NCBI RefSeq assembly: GCF_003008515.1
Contig: NZ_CP027668.1
Span: forward strand, 558,001-622,000
DNA from: Phreatobacter cathodiphilus
GTDB taxonomy: Bacteria > Pseudomonadota > Alphaproteobacteria > Rhizobiales > Phreatobacteraceae
Length of the DNA stretch: 64,000 nt
Reading direction: 5' to 3'
Part shown: positions 47,806 through 55,579 of the stretch, one piece after another
Layout of the letters: every line of letters starts with the position of its first letter
How positions within the stretch are numbered: the first letter of the stretch is position 1
Position numbers and translations under genes: made by a program
Notes under the pieces: generated by a model
The model's database searches: none
What the model saw: the letters and a program-made list of their open reading frames with translations, nothing else
Told to the model about the DNA's origin: nothing

Positions 47806-48357
47806 ATGGAACAGTCAGTCACGGCGATCTTCGACACCTATGCCGCCGCGTCCCAGGCCGTCGAGCGCGTTCGCCGAGAAGGCGTCGCCGATCGCGACGT
47901 CTCCATCATGTCCAACGACACCTCGGTTGAGCGCTCCCAGTATGGCGACTACCGCCATGATGCCGATTCCGAGGCCGGCACGGGTGCCGGCACCGGCGCC
48001 ACCATGGGTGCCGTCGCCGGCGGAGCCGCCGGCCTGATGGCCGGCATGGGCCTGCTCGCCATTCCCGGCCTCGGCCCGGTGGTTGCGGCTGGCTGGCTCG
48101 CCGCCACGCTGGTCGGCGCCGGCGCCGGTGGAGCGGCCGGTGGTCTGGTCGGCGCCCTCGTCGGCTCCGGCATGTCCGAGGACGAGGCGCACGGCTATGC
48201 CGAGGGCCTGCGCCGCGGCGGCACCGTGGTGACGGTGCGCGTGCGCGACGGCGGCAATGCCGCCCGCATCCGGCAGGTGCTGAACGAGGGCTCGTACGAC
48301 ATCAACGAGCGTTCGCAGACCTGGCGCGGCGAGGGTTGGGCCGGCCGCTCGACCTGA
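47806..48357 (+). CDS. General stress protein with glycine-zipper membrane segment
   Basis: 183-residue protein. The N-terminus MEQSVTAIFDTYAAASQAVE resembles the general stress protein 17M-like/DUF1269 domain; a glycine-rich double hairpin (about residues 62-125, GAVAGGAAGLMAG, GAGAGGAAGG) can insert into the membrane; the C-terminal part (VVTVRV, RQVLNEGSYDINER) finishes the ferredoxin-like half. It is 17 bases behind the PepSY-like gene, so shares its stress promoter. Confidence 0.8.
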   Translation: MEQSVTAIFDTYAAASQAVERVRREGVADRDVSIMSNDTSVERSQYGDYRHDADSEAGTGAGTGATMGAVAGGAAGLMAGMGLLAIPGLGPVVAAGWLAATLVGAGAGGAAGGLVGALVGSGMSEDEAHGYAEGLRRGGTVVTVRVRDGGNAARIRQVLNEGSYDINERSQTWRGEGWAGRST

Positions 48358-48402
48358 TCCCTGCGACCACTGTGGCGGGGGAGGGCCCCCGTCGATCATC
48401 TT

Positions 48403-48434
48403 CGGCCCGGACGGCACGACGCCGCTCCGGGCCG
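48403..48434 (+). terminator. Hairpin terminator after the 47417-48357 operon
   Basis: 9-bp stem (CGGCCCGGA / TCCGGGCCG) with a 14-base loop that can pair further, followed by TTTCGTC, 45 bases after the stop. Confidence 0.5.
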
Positions 48435-48452
48435 TTTCGTCGAGACAGCCCC

Positions 48453-49025
48453 ATGGACCTTCTCGACCGTCTCCGCGACGGCTCCCTGGCTGATCCCGTG
48501 GCGCTGGCTTCCGCGCTGATCGGCTGGCACTTCACCGTCGACGGCGTCGGCGGCACCATCGCCGAGACGGAGGCCTACAGCCGCGACGACGCCGCGTCGC
48601 ACAGCTTCCGCGGCCCGAGGACGGCCAACGCCGCCATGTTCGGTCCGCCCGGAACCATCTACGTCTACAGGTCCTACGGTCTGCACTGGTGCCTGAACAT
48701 CGTCAGCGCCCCTGGTGCCGCCGTGTTGCTGCGGGCGCTGGTACCCACGGACGGTCTCGACGTCATGGCGGCGAGGCGGGGCGAGGGGCCCTCCGAACGC
48801 CTCTGCGCCGGGCCCGGCCGGCTCGCCCGCGCCCTCGGCGTCACCGGCGCCCACGACGGGCTCTCCGTCTTCGAGGCGCCGTTTTCGCTCCTGCCCCTTC
48901 TCGACGCTCCGACGGTGGTGTCGGGTCCGCGCATCGGCATCAGCCGGGAGACGGACAGGCCATGGCGGTTCGGTCTCTCGGGGAACCGATCGCTCAGCCG
49001 GCCCTTCCCCCCAAGCGGGCTTTAG
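48453..49025 (+). CDS. DNA-3-methyladenine glycosylase (AAG/MPG family)
   Basis: 190-residue base-excision repair glycosylase. Family motifs: the catalytic Glu in GTIAETEAYSRDDAASHSF, the minor-groove tyrosine region IYVYRSYGLHWCLNIV and LCAGPGRLARALGV. It removes alkylated purines such as 3-methyladenine and hypoxanthine. It stands among stress genes but has no EcfG-like motif directly in front. Confidence 0.93.
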   Translation: MDLLDRLRDGSLADPVALASALIGWHFTVDGVGGTIAETEAYSRDDAASHSFRGPRTANAAMFGPPGTIYVYRSYGLHWCLNIVSAPGAAVLLRALVPTDGLDVMAARRGEGPSERLCAGPGRLARALGVTGAHDGLSVFEAPFSLLPLLDAPTVVSGPRIGISRETDRPWRFGLSGNRSLSRPFPPSGL

Positions 49026-49049
49026 GAACGACCGCCGCAACGGATGGTT
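49025..49049 (+). promoter_or_regulatory. EcfG-like promoter for the manganese catalase
   Basis: GGAAC (49025-49029), 16-base spacer, GGTT (49046-49049): one mismatch from GGAAC-N16-CGTT. It overlaps the stop codon of the glycosylase gene and ends 30 bases before the catalase start. Confidence 0.5.
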
Positions 49050-49079
49050 GTTCCAGCATCCCGGCTCAGGAGAAGCTTC

Positions 49080-49991
49080 ATGTTCATGCGCATCGACAAG
49101 CTGCAGGTCGAGTTACCGGCTCCCAAGGCGGCCGACCCCAATGCGGCCAGCGCGCTTCAGCAACTGCTGGGCGGAAAATACGGGGAGATGTCGACGCTCG
49201 GAAACTATCTGTTCCAGAGCTTCAACTTTCGCTCCAAGTCCAAGCTTCGCCCGTTCTACGGTCTGGTTGCGGCGATTACGGCCGAAGAACTGGGCCATGT
49301 CGAACTCGTCAGCAACGGGATCGCCATGCTCGCCAACGGGCCCGACGACGAGATCGTCGGCCCGGGAGATCCGTCGGACGCGCCTTACGAGTTCATGAAG
49401 GACGTGCGGTCGGTCAGCGGCTTTGCCTCCCATGCCGGCGGCGCGATGCCGGTGAACGCCAACAGCATGAGCTGGAACGCCGATTTCGTAACCACCACCG
49501 GGAACGTGATCTTCGACCTGCTGCACAATTTCCACCTCGAGTGCGGCGCCCGTCTCCACAAGCTGCGCGTCTACGAGACGCTCAGCGATCCGACCGGCCG
49601 CGAGGTCTGCGGCTATCTGCTGGTTCGCGGCTCCGTCCACGCCCATGCCTATGCCCTGGCGCTGAAGCAGCTCACGGGTGTCGACATCGAGAAGATGCTC
49701 CCCGTTCCGAACATTCCGCTCGACCGCATCCCGGAATGCCAGAAGTATCTGGACGAGGGCTCGCACCGTCGCCTCTACACCTTCAGCGAGACCGACTATC
49801 GCGAGATCGCTGGCGTCTGGGCCGGCGAGGCGCTGCCGACCGATCCCGCTGGAGAGCTGGAGGTCGTGGAAGGCATGCCCGAGGGCGGCAAGATCCACGA
49901 CCTGGAGGGCGAGCCCAACGTCTTCGCTCCGGACTATGCGCCGGAGGAGATGTACGAGATCGCCGCCAAGCTGTTCAAGAAGTCCAGGTGA
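49080..49991 (+). CDS. Manganese catalase
   Basis: 303-residue dimanganese catalase of the KatN/YdbD type, breaking down hydrogen peroxide. Ferritin-like four-helix bundle with metal ligands in TAEELGHVEL and the second pair around FHLECGARLHKLRVYE and VRGSVHAHAYA. Start ATG 49080 with AGGAG eight bases upstream. An EcfG-like promoter ahead and a hairpin behind make it a single-gene stress unit. Confidence 0.93.
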   Translation: MFMRIDKLQVELPAPKAADPNAASALQQLLGGKYGEMSTLGNYLFQSFNFRSKSKLRPFYGLVAAITAEELGHVELVSNGIAMLANGPDDEIVGPGDPSDAPYEFMKDVRSVSGFASHAGGAMPVNANSMSWNADFVTTTGNVIFDLLHNFHLECGARLHKLRVYETLSDPTGREVCGYLLVRGSVHAHAYALALKQLTGVDIEKMLPVPNIPLDRIPECQKYLDEGSHRRLYTFSETDYREIAGVWAGEALPTDPAGELEVVEGMPEGGKIHDLEGEPNVFAPDYAPEEMYEIAAKLFKKSR

Positions 49992-50001
49992 CATCGCCTC
50001 G

Positions 50002-50028
50002 CTCCGGGCCGCTGCCGACGGCCCGGAG
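50002..50028 (+). terminator. Hairpin after the manganese catalase gene
   Basis: Perfect 9-bp stem (CTCCGGGCC / GGCCCGGAG) with a 9-base loop, ten bases after the catalase stop; no T-run. Confidence 0.45.
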
Positions 50029-50067
50029 ACTGCTCGTCGATAAACGTGTGTTAGTGCGCCCGGCTTC

Positions 50068-50418
50068 ATGAAGGGCCAACATTGCAAAATGGCTTCCCAC
50101 CGCAAAAGTCGCGAATTCTGGCTGAGACCTTTGATGGCCACAGCCGCGCCCGAGCGCCAATTCAGTCCCGGCGACTGGGTCCAGGTGCGCTCGGGCGGCG
50201 CACCTATGGAACTCGTCGGCTATGAGGAGAACGGCGACGTGCTCTGCAGGCTCGGCGAGCGAACCTTCGCCATGCCGGAGCTGCTGCTGCGCGCCCTCGG
50301 GGAAAAACCGCGGCGCCGCGGGCGCAAGCCGGGCATCAGCCCGGCCAAGTTGACCGCCGACTCCACGCCGGCCGCGGAGCCTGCCGGCGCCGAGGGGGAG
50401 GCCCGCGCAAAACAATAG
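50068..50418 (+). CDS. Small protein with DUF2158-like domain
   Basis: Up to 116 residues. The core (FSPGDWVQVRSGGAPMELVGY, split here as FSPGDWVQVRSGG and PMELVGYEENGDVLCRL) looks like the short beta-barrel of YodC/DUF2158 proteins; the tail is basic then Ala/Pro-rich (EKPRRRGRKPG). The start is uncertain: ATG at 50068, 50089 or 50134 are in frame and none has a good ribosome site. Function unknown. The stop lies in the left arm of a terminator hairpin. Confidence 0.6.
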   Translation: MKGQHCKMASHRKSREFWLRPLMATAAPERQFSPGDWVQVRSGGAPMELVGYEENGDVLCRLGERTFAMPELLLRALGEKPRRRGRKPGISPAKLTADSTPAAEPAGAEGEARAKQ

Positions 50419-50443
50419 CGCCGCCCGAACATCGGGCGGCGCT
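50417..50443. terminator. Bidirectional terminator
   Basis: Perfect 12-bp stem (AGCGCCGCCCGA / TCGGGCGGCGCT) with a 3-base loop between convergent genes. On the minus strand it is followed by ATTGTTTT, giving a good intrinsic terminator for the 50463 gene; on the plus strand only the stem is strong. Confidence 0.75.
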
Positions 50444-50462
50444 TCCGGACAAACCTGGTCGT

Positions 50463-50729
50463 TCAGCGCGAACGGCGCCGCATGCGCCGACGCCGGCGGG
50501 TGCGCCGCATGCGCGGAGCGACGGTCGGCGCGGTCGGATTGGGAGCGGCGCGTCCCCGGGAGGAGCTGCCCGCACCGGTATCCTGGCCGCCGCCGGCACC
50601 GCCGCTCCCGGCCCCGCCCGCCCCGCCTCCGCCAGCCTGCATCTCGATCGGGGCGGCCACGGCTGCGCCGGTCGCGGCCACTGCGAAGAGCGCGGCCGAG
50701 AGAGCGAAGAAATTCCGTCTGGTCTGCAT
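50463..50729 (-). CDS. Exported small Gly-rich protein with Arg-rich tail
   Basis: 88-residue protein. A signal peptide with twin arginines (QTRRNFFALSAALFAVAATG) is cut near AVAAP; the mature part is a Gly/Ala/Ser low-complexity stretch (about residues 32-55) ending in a tail with 12 Arg in the last 17 residues. Start ATG 50729 has GGAGG eight bases away (ATG 50732 also possible). It has its own EcfG-like promoter and terminator, which supports it being real. The charge suggests binding to nucleic acid, phospholipid or LPS, but this is a guess. Confidence 0.65.
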   Translation of the reverse strand: MQTRRNFFALSAALFAVAATGAAVAAPIEMQAGGGGAGGAGSGGAGGGQDTGAGSSSRGRAAPNPTAPTVAPRMRRTRRRRRMRRRSR

Positions 50730-50773
50730 CATGTTTCCTCCGGACCGGACGGGTTCGTCCGGTATGGAGGGAA

Positions 50774-50798
50774 AACGCGCCCGGTCACGCGATGTTCT
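50774..50798 (-). promoter_or_regulatory. EcfG-like promoter for the Gly/Arg-rich protein
   Basis: On the minus strand AGAAC (50798-50794), 16-base spacer, CGTT (50777-50774): one mismatch from consensus, 45 bases before the start. Confidence 0.45.
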
Positions 50799-50834
50799 TC
50801 AGCCGAGAGCGCGGCAGCCCTGCAGGACCCTTTT

Positions 50835-50859
50835 GGAACCGCGGGCGACACCGGTGGTT
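50835..50859 (+). promoter_or_regulatory. EcfG-like promoter for the 50892 gene
   Basis: GGAAC (50835-50839), 16-base spacer, GGTT (50856-50859); one mismatch. Divergent to the candidate at 50774-50798. Confidence 0.45.
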
Positions 50860-50891
50860 GCCGTCGCTCTCTCTCCAGCACGGACAGCGAC

Positions 50892-51119
50892 ATGGCCCCC
50901 TCCGACGTCTACCACCTCGCCGAGCTCGACCAGATGATCGAAAGACTGCGAGCCGATCTTCGCGACATCAGCGAGCGTGCCGCCAGCGCCGACGGGAACG
51001 CCAGTGAGGAGCGGCTCGCCGACATGCTGGCCACCCAGGAGGCGCGCCTGCAGGACCTGCTCGCCAAGCGCGAGGAGATCCTTGCCAAGGCGGAGAAGGG
51101 CGGGCGGGACGCCGGCTGA
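50892..51119 (+). CDS. Small coiled-coil protein
   Basis: 75-residue soluble, highly charged protein that is helical throughout (LDQMIERLRADLRDISERAA, then a second helix LQDLLAKREEILAKAEK). No ribosome site stands out, but coding-like composition and an EcfG-like promoter 33 bases upstream support it. Function unknown. Confidence 0.6.
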   Translation: MAPSDVYHLAELDQMIERLRADLRDISERAASADGNASEERLADMLATQEARLQDLLAKREEILAKAEKGGRDAG

Positions 51120-51155
51120 GAACCCGCCGCCCGGCGCCGGGAAAGGTGCCTCTGA

Positions 51156-51180
51156 GGAACAGCGTCTGTTGCCAATCGTT
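51156..51180 (+). promoter_or_regulatory. EcfG-type promoter for the DUF6894-Crp operon
   Basis: GGAAC (51156-51160), 16-base spacer, CGTT (51177-51180): perfect consensus, 54 bases before the ATG at 51235. Confidence 0.65.
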
Positions 51181-51234
51181 TCCCACGGGATGCTTCAATC
51201 ACACCAAATCCTTTCCGGCTCCGGAGTCGATGCG

Positions 51235-51498
51235 ATGGCGAGCTATCTCTTCGATCTCGATGAAGACGGGTCTTCCCTTCCCGCGGAACAGTCTCTCGAC
51301 TTTCCCACCTCTCAGGCGGCCTGCAGCGAGGCCGTCCGTGCCTTGAGCGAAATGATGGCGGAGACCCTCCTGTCCAACGGCCACAGCCGCTATCTCTGCA
51401 TCACCGTCCGCAACGGCGTGGGCGCCGCTATCTTCCGCGCCTCGCTGAAATATGACGCGCAGACGCTCTGCAGCGGTACGCGCCCCGAGCCCGAGTAA
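51235..51498 (+). CDS. DUF6894 family protein
   Basis: 87-residue protein: ASYLFDLDEDGSSLP at the start, a central helix (ACSEAVRALSEMMAETL) and a closing strand LCITVRNGVGAAIFRASLKY, the pattern of the short DUF6894 proteins abundant in Methylobacterium and Bradyrhizobium. Start ATG 51235 with GGAG eight bases upstream. Its TAA overlaps the ATG of the Crp/Fnr regulator by one base. Confidence 0.78.
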   Translation: MASYLFDLDEDGSSLPAEQSLDFPTSQAACSEAVRALSEMMAETLLSNGHSRYLCITVRNGVGAAIFRASLKYDAQTLCSGTRPEPE

Positions 51499-52226
51499 TG
51501 GCTGAGTCGCTCCTCCAGCCGCTGGTCGCCGCCCTGTCGGTTCGCGACGATCTCACCGCCGACGAGGTGCGGGCCCTTCACGAACTGCCGGTGCACCTGC
51601 GCTCATGCCCGCGCGGCTCGGAGATCGTCGCCGACCATACACGGCCCGGCCGCAGCTCCCTGGTGATCGAGGGCATGTGCGGGCGTGTCGTCCAGGCGCG
51701 GGAGGGACGGCAGATCACGGCCGTCCACGTTCCCGGCGATTTCGTCGATCTCCACTCGCTGCTGCTGAAGGTCATGGACCACTCGGTCATCGCACTGAGC
51801 GACTGCCAGGTCGCCGCGGTGCCGCACGGCCACCTCGTCGCGCTCGGCGAGCGGTTCCCCCATCTCAGCCGCCTCCTGTGGCTCTGCACCGTCATCGACG
51901 GTGCCATCCAGCGCAGCACGATCGCCAATATCGGAAGACGGTCGGCCATGCAGCGGCTCGCCCATCTCGTCTGCGAGCTCCACATGCGGCTGAGCATTGT
52001 CGGCCTCGCCGCGCCAAACGGTTTCACCTGCGCGTTCACCCAGACCGATCTCGGCGATATCCTAGGCCTGTCCGCCGTGCACGTGAACCGCACAATCCGG
52101 GACCTCAGGAACCGCAAGCTCCTGTCCTGGTCCGGCAGCCAGGTGCTCTTCGCGAGTTTCGAGAGCCTTGCCGCTTTCGCCGACTTCGACCCCACCTACC
52201 TCAACCTGCAGAAGGAACCCCGCTAG
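51498..52226 (+). CDS. Crp/Fnr-family transcriptional regulator
   Basis: 242-residue regulator. Beta-roll sensor (about residues 20-130), dimer helix and winged helix-turn-helix (FTQTDLGDILGLSAVHVNRT, about 178-197). The cAMP-contacting R-T/S motif is missing and no FNR-type cysteine cluster is present, so it senses neither cAMP nor oxygen by the classical means. It shares a perfect EcfG-type promoter with the DUF6894 gene and may act as a second-tier stress regulator. Confidence 0.88.
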   Translation: MAESLLQPLVAALSVRDDLTADEVRALHELPVHLRSCPRGSEIVADHTRPGRSSLVIEGMCGRVVQAREGRQITAVHVPGDFVDLHSLLLKVMDHSVIALSDCQVAAVPHGHLVALGERFPHLSRLLWLCTVIDGAIQRSTIANIGRRSAMQRLAHLVCELHMRLSIVGLAAPNGFTCAFTQTDLGDILGLSAVHVNRTIRDLRNRKLLSWSGSQVLFASFESLAAFADFDPTYLNLQKEPR

Positions 52227-52300
52227 CCCGGGCTCGGGCTTAACAAAAAGCAATCCACGTCGTCCGTCCCGCCGGTATCGTTCCCGGCGATGGAGGATGC

Positions 52301-53968
52301 ATGAGCATTCGGCGGCGCCTGTTCGTACTCGGTGGCATCTTTCTCGTTCCCGTCCTCGGGGTGGGGGCCTGGAACGAGTATGCCGACCATGTCGAGAGGG
52401 AACGGCAGGTCCGCGAGAGCGTCGCCCAGGAAGCCCGCTATGTGGCCTCCGAGTTCGAGCGTCTGCTGGACGGCGCGCGCAGTCTCGTCGAGACCATCGC
52501 TCACGTGCCGGTGGTCCGGCAGGGCGAATGGGCGGCTTGCGCCGAACTCCTCACCACCCTGCGGCCCTTCAATGCCGGGGTGCTCGCCCTGGCGGCCACG
52601 GATGCGGCCGGCACCGTCATGTGTGCCTCCGACCAGCCGGCCGGCGCCAGCCTGCCGTCGGTGGCCGATCGCCCGCATGTCCAGCTCGCCCTGCGGCAGG
52701 AGACCTTCGTCGTCGGCGGCTATGCCTACGGCCGCCAGACGGCGGGCCACGCCCTTCACGTGGCGGTGGTGCGCCGCGACGTCGCCGGCGCCGCGGCGGG
52801 CGTCGTCTTCGCCACCATCAGCCTCGACTGGATCGCCGGCCGCTACGCCCGCTCGTCGTGGAGCGAGGATCACGTGGTGACGGTCGCCGACGCCGACGGC
52901 AGGATCCTGATGCGCCAGCCGGATCACCACCGCTTCGTCGGCAGGGCCATCCCCGAGGCCACCTGGTCCGGCCTGCGCCGGCTCTCCGGCAACGGCAGTT
53001 TCGAGGATGTCTCACCGCTCGACGCGGTGAGGCGCATCGTCGGCTACGTCGCGAAGGCGGGCCCGTCCCCCGGCCTGTTCATCGGCGTCGGCGTCAGCCG
53101 TCAGAGTGCCTTCTCCGATCTCCATGCGGCCACCCAGCGCGCCGTTCTGGGCTCCCTCATCGGCCTCCTCGCCGCCTTCGGCTTCGCCTGGATGACGGCC
53201 CGCAACCTGATCACGCGACCGTTCCGCCAGATTCTCGGGGCGGCCCAGTCCCTCGCCGCCGGCAGGCTCGACGCCCGCTCGCCGGTCGCCGGCCGCGGTG
53301 AGTTCGGTCAACTGGCGGAGGCCTTCAACGTCGTCGCAGACCGGCTGACGTCGGAGATCCGCGGCAAGGACATGCTGCTGCGCGAGCTCAGCCACCGGGT
53401 CATGAACAGCCTGCAGATGCTCAACTCCACCGTCATCCTGCAGCAGCGCGCGGTGAAGGACGAGCGCACCCGGGAACTCCTCGGCCAGATCGGCGGCCGC
53501 GTCATGGCCATCGCCGAGGCCTATCGGCAATTGCACAGGGTGGAGGGGGAGGACGTGATCGATCTCGGCGATCTCATCGCCCAGGTCGCCGAACAGACCT
53601 GCCACTCCCTGCTCGCCGATGCCGGCCGGTGCCGCGTCACCGTGGCGCCGCTGACCCTCACTCCGGACAGGGCGATCCGCGCCGGCCTCATCGCCAACGA
53701 GTTGGTGATGAACGCCATCAAATACGGCGGCGGGCCGCAGGCCGCCGTGAGCGTAGACTTCACCTCCGAGGCCGGCTGCGCGGTCCTGACGGTCCGCAAC
53801 GGCAAGGTCGAAAGGGAAGGGCAGGCCGGTGGAGGATTCGGAACGCGCATGGTGTCCCTGCTGGCCACCGACCTCGGCGGAACAGTCGAGATGCGCGACG
53901 ACGCAGGCGATGCGGTCGTGACGCTCCGCTTCCCCGTCAGCTCGGCTCCCCTGGCCCCTGCTCCCTGA
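52301..53968 (+). CDS. Membrane sensor kinase of the HisKA_2 family
   Basis: 555-residue kinase. Two membrane helices (about residues 7-24 and 281-303) bracket a Cache-like periplasmic sensor domain; HAMP (about 304-355) follows; the phospho-acceptor is His365 in LLRELSHRVMNSLQML, the HisKA_2 form; then a HATPase domain with ANELVMNAIKYGG. HisKA_2/HWE kinases are the usual inputs to PhyR in the alphaproteobacterial general stress response. Start ATG 52301 with GGAGG upstream. No EcfG-like promoter directly before it. Position inside the stress-promoter cluster supports that role. Confidence 0.88.
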   Translation: MSIRRRLFVLGGIFLVPVLGVGAWNEYADHVERERQVRESVAQEARYVASEFERLLDGARSLVETIAHVPVVRQGEWAACAELLTTLRPFNAGVLALAATDAAGTVMCASDQPAGASLPSVADRPHVQLALRQETFVVGGYAYGRQTAGHALHVAVVRRDVAGAAAGVVFATISLDWIAGRYARSSWSEDHVVTVADADGRILMRQPDHHRFVGRAIPEATWSGLRRLSGNGSFEDVSPLDAVRRIVGYVAKAGPSPGLFIGVGVSRQSAFSDLHAATQRAVLGSLIGLLAAFGFAWMTARNLITRPFRQILGAAQSLAAGRLDARSPVAGRGEFGQLAEAFNVVADRLTSEIRGKDMLLRELSHRVMNSLQMLNSTVILQQRAVKDERTRELLGQIGGRVMAIAEAYRQLHRVEGEDVIDLGDLIAQVAEQTCHSLLADAGRCRVTVAPLTLTPDRAIRAGLIANELVMNAIKYGGGPQAAVSVDFTSEAGCAVLTVRNGKVEREGQAGGGFGTRMVSLLATDLGGTVEMRDDAGDAVVTLRFPVSSAPLAPAP

Positions 53969-53982
53969 CGGGTGCGCTCATA

Positions 53983-54007
53983 GGAACGGCGGCGCGCTCC
54001 GTCTGTT
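53983..54007 (+). promoter_or_regulatory. EcfG-like promoter for the CinA-type gene
   Basis: GGAAC (53983-53987), 16-base spacer, TGTT (54004-54007); one mismatch, 52 bases before the ATG. Confidence 0.45.
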
Positions 54008-54059
54008 GTTCGTTCAGGCCGGGCAGGGGCCCGCGCACAGGCGAGGCTGCGGGCAGACG

Positions 54060-54617
54060 ATGACGGATCTTGTAGAAGTGGTGATGGAGGCCTTGAGGGA
54101 CCGTGACTGGACCCTCGCGTGCGCGGAATCCTGCACCGCGGGCCGCCTGGCCCAGACGCTCGCCAGCGGACCCGGCGCTTCCAGGATCTTCCTCGGCGGC
54201 GTCGTCGCCTACACCCCCTCCACCAAGGAACGCGTGCTCGCCGTGCCGGCCGAGATGCTCGAGCGGCCGGAGGGCGCCGTCAGCGAAGACGTGGCAGTTC
54301 AGATGGCGAGAGGTGCGGCGGACTTGACCGGCGCCGATCTTGCCCTGGCGACCACCGGTGTCGCCGGCCCGTCCTCCGATGAGGAGGGAAACCCGGTCGG
54401 CCGCGTCTATATCGCCCTGCACGACGCCACGGCCGGTGACGCCGAGGGTGCCGTGCGGCGTTTCGATTTCGGTGACATCGGTCCCAAGGAGGTCGTGGAG
54501 CGCACCGTCGATGCGGCGCTCATCCTGCTCGCCGGCCATCTGGCGGCGCAACCCCACGAGCGATCGGCGCGGCAGGCCCAGCCGGGCCGCCGCAGCGGCG
54601 AGGGCGGCGGGTCGTGA
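54060..54617 (+). CDS. Nicotinamide-nucleotide amidase (CinA C-terminal/PncC type)
   Basis: 185-residue stand-alone CinA C-terminal domain. The catalytic serine is in CAESCTAGRLAQTLA, with GGVVAYTPSTKERVL and ATTGVAGPSSDEEGNPVG as further family motifs. It deamidates NMN to NaMN in pyridine nucleotide recycling. The last 25 residues (HERSARQAQPGRRSG) are a basic extension. An EcfG-like promoter lies in front and the stop codon is inside a terminator hairpin. Confidence 0.9.
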   Translation: MTDLVEVVMEALRDRDWTLACAESCTAGRLAQTLASGPGASRIFLGGVVAYTPSTKERVLAVPAEMLERPEGAVSEDVAVQMARGAADLTGADLALATTGVAGPSSDEEGNPVGRVYIALHDATAGDAEGAVRRFDFGDIGPKEVVERTVDAALILLAGHLAAQPHERSARQAQPGRRSGEGGGS

Positions 54618-54626
54618 CCCGCCGCC
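54603..54626. terminator. Shared terminator between convergent genes
   Basis: Perfect 11-bp inverted repeat (GGCGGCGGGTC / GACCCGCCGCC) spaced by two bases, followed by GTCTGTTC on the plus strand. It spans the stop of the CinA-type gene and lies seven bases from the end of the YciE-like gene. Confidence 0.6.
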
Positions 54627-54632
54627 GTCTGT

Positions 54633-55136
54633 TCAGGCCGCCTTGCGGTTGACCGCGCTGACGGCGATGTCGGTCAGCTTCTCGTCGGCCGCCTGCTCTT
54701 CCTTCAGCGTCTTCTCGAGTTCGGCGGCGCAATCAGGCCGGCCGAGCTGCCTGGCCCAGGCAACGAGAGTGCCGTACCGGGTCATCTCGTAGTGCTCGAC
54801 GGCCTGGGCGGCGGCGATCAGGGCTGCGTCGAGGACCCGCTTGTCCTCCACCTCGCCGGCCACCTCCTCGGCCTCCTCGATGATGCCGTCGATGGCCGGG
54901 CAGTCCTGACCCTTGACGGCGGCGCCGTGCATCCGGAACACCGCCTGCAGACGCGTGATATGGGTCTCGGTCTGCTTGCGGTGGTCCTCGAAGGCCTGCT
55001 TGAGCTGGGGATCGGTCGCCTTGTCGATCATGCCCGGCAGTGCCTTCAGGATCTGCTGCTCGGCGTAATAGATGTCCTGCAGCTGATGGACGAACAGGTC
55101 GTCCATGGTCTGGATGTCTTTGGAAAACCAACCCAT
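54633..55136 (-). CDS. DUF892 (YciE-like) ferritin-fold stress protein
   Basis: 167-residue four-helix-bundle protein. DLFVHQLQDIYYAEQQILKA opens the first helix; ligand-like Glu/His pairs recur in HRKQTETHITRL, EEAEEVAGEVED and AVEHYEMTRYG. YciE/YciF proteins are induced by osmotic and general stress. Start ATG 55136. An EcfG-like promoter is 35 bases upstream. Confidence 0.9.
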   Translation of the reverse strand: MGWFSKDIQTMDDLFVHQLQDIYYAEQQILKALPGMIDKATDPQLKQAFEDHRKQTETHITRLQAVFRMHGAAVKGQDCPAIDGIIEEAEEVAGEVEDKRVLDAALIAAAQAVEHYEMTRYGTLVAWARQLGRPDCAAELEKTLKEEQAADEKLTDIAVSAVNRKAA

Positions 55137-55170
55137 GACAGTCCTCCTCTGTGGTGGATGGTCTGCCAGA

Positions 55171-55195
55171 AACCGCTTGCGCCAGGCGATGTTCC
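55171..55195 (-). promoter_or_regulatory. EcfG-like promoter for the YciE-like gene
   Basis: On the minus strand GGAAC (55195-55191), 16-base spacer, GGTT (55174-55171): one mismatch. Divergent to 55212-55237. Confidence 0.5.
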
Positions 55196-55211
55196 TCTTG
55201 GGAGGGCGGAG

Positions 55212-55237
55212 GGAACCGGCCGACGCGCTGGCCCGTT
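55212..55237 (+). promoter_or_regulatory. EcfG-type promoter for the 55285 gene
   Basis: GGAAC (55212-55216), 17-base spacer, CGTT (55234-55237): perfect consensus, 47 bases before the start. Confidence 0.6.
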
Positions 55238-55284
55238 CCCTTGCCGAGGACCCGCGACGGGCCCCTAGCACGAGGAGGTGGAGC

Positions 55285-55518
55285 ATGACCGACGACCGCA
55301 TCCCGGGGTCGGAGGAGCCCCGGATCACGCGCCACAACGGTACCAAGCCCCAGGCGGGTGACGGCGCGTTCGCTGTCCCCGGCGCCGCCGGGCGTCCGGA
55401 CACGGGCGACCGCCGCGGCGAGGACTACGTGGAAAGCCAGCCGGGAGGCCGGCGCGACGACCTCGTGGATCGGGCCAATCGGCCGCCGGGGCGCCGGTCG
55501 GGCGGCGGGCAGGACTGA
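55285..55518 (+). CDS. Small hydrophilic disordered protein
   Basis: 77-residue protein rich in Gly, Arg, Asp and Pro with no hydrophobic core, so probably disordered. Strong ribosome site GGAGG six bases before the ATG at 55285 and a perfect EcfG-type promoter. It resembles hydrophilin-like stress proteins in composition only. Confidence 0.65.
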   Translation: MTDDRIPGSEEPRITRHNGTKPQAGDGAFAVPGAAGRPDTGDRRGEDYVESQPGGRRDDLVDRANRPPGRRSGGGQD

Positions 55519-55579
55519 GCGTCCAGGCTCTTCGGGTTACCGGCATACCGAGCCAATGTCGCCGCAGAACAGTTCGTTC

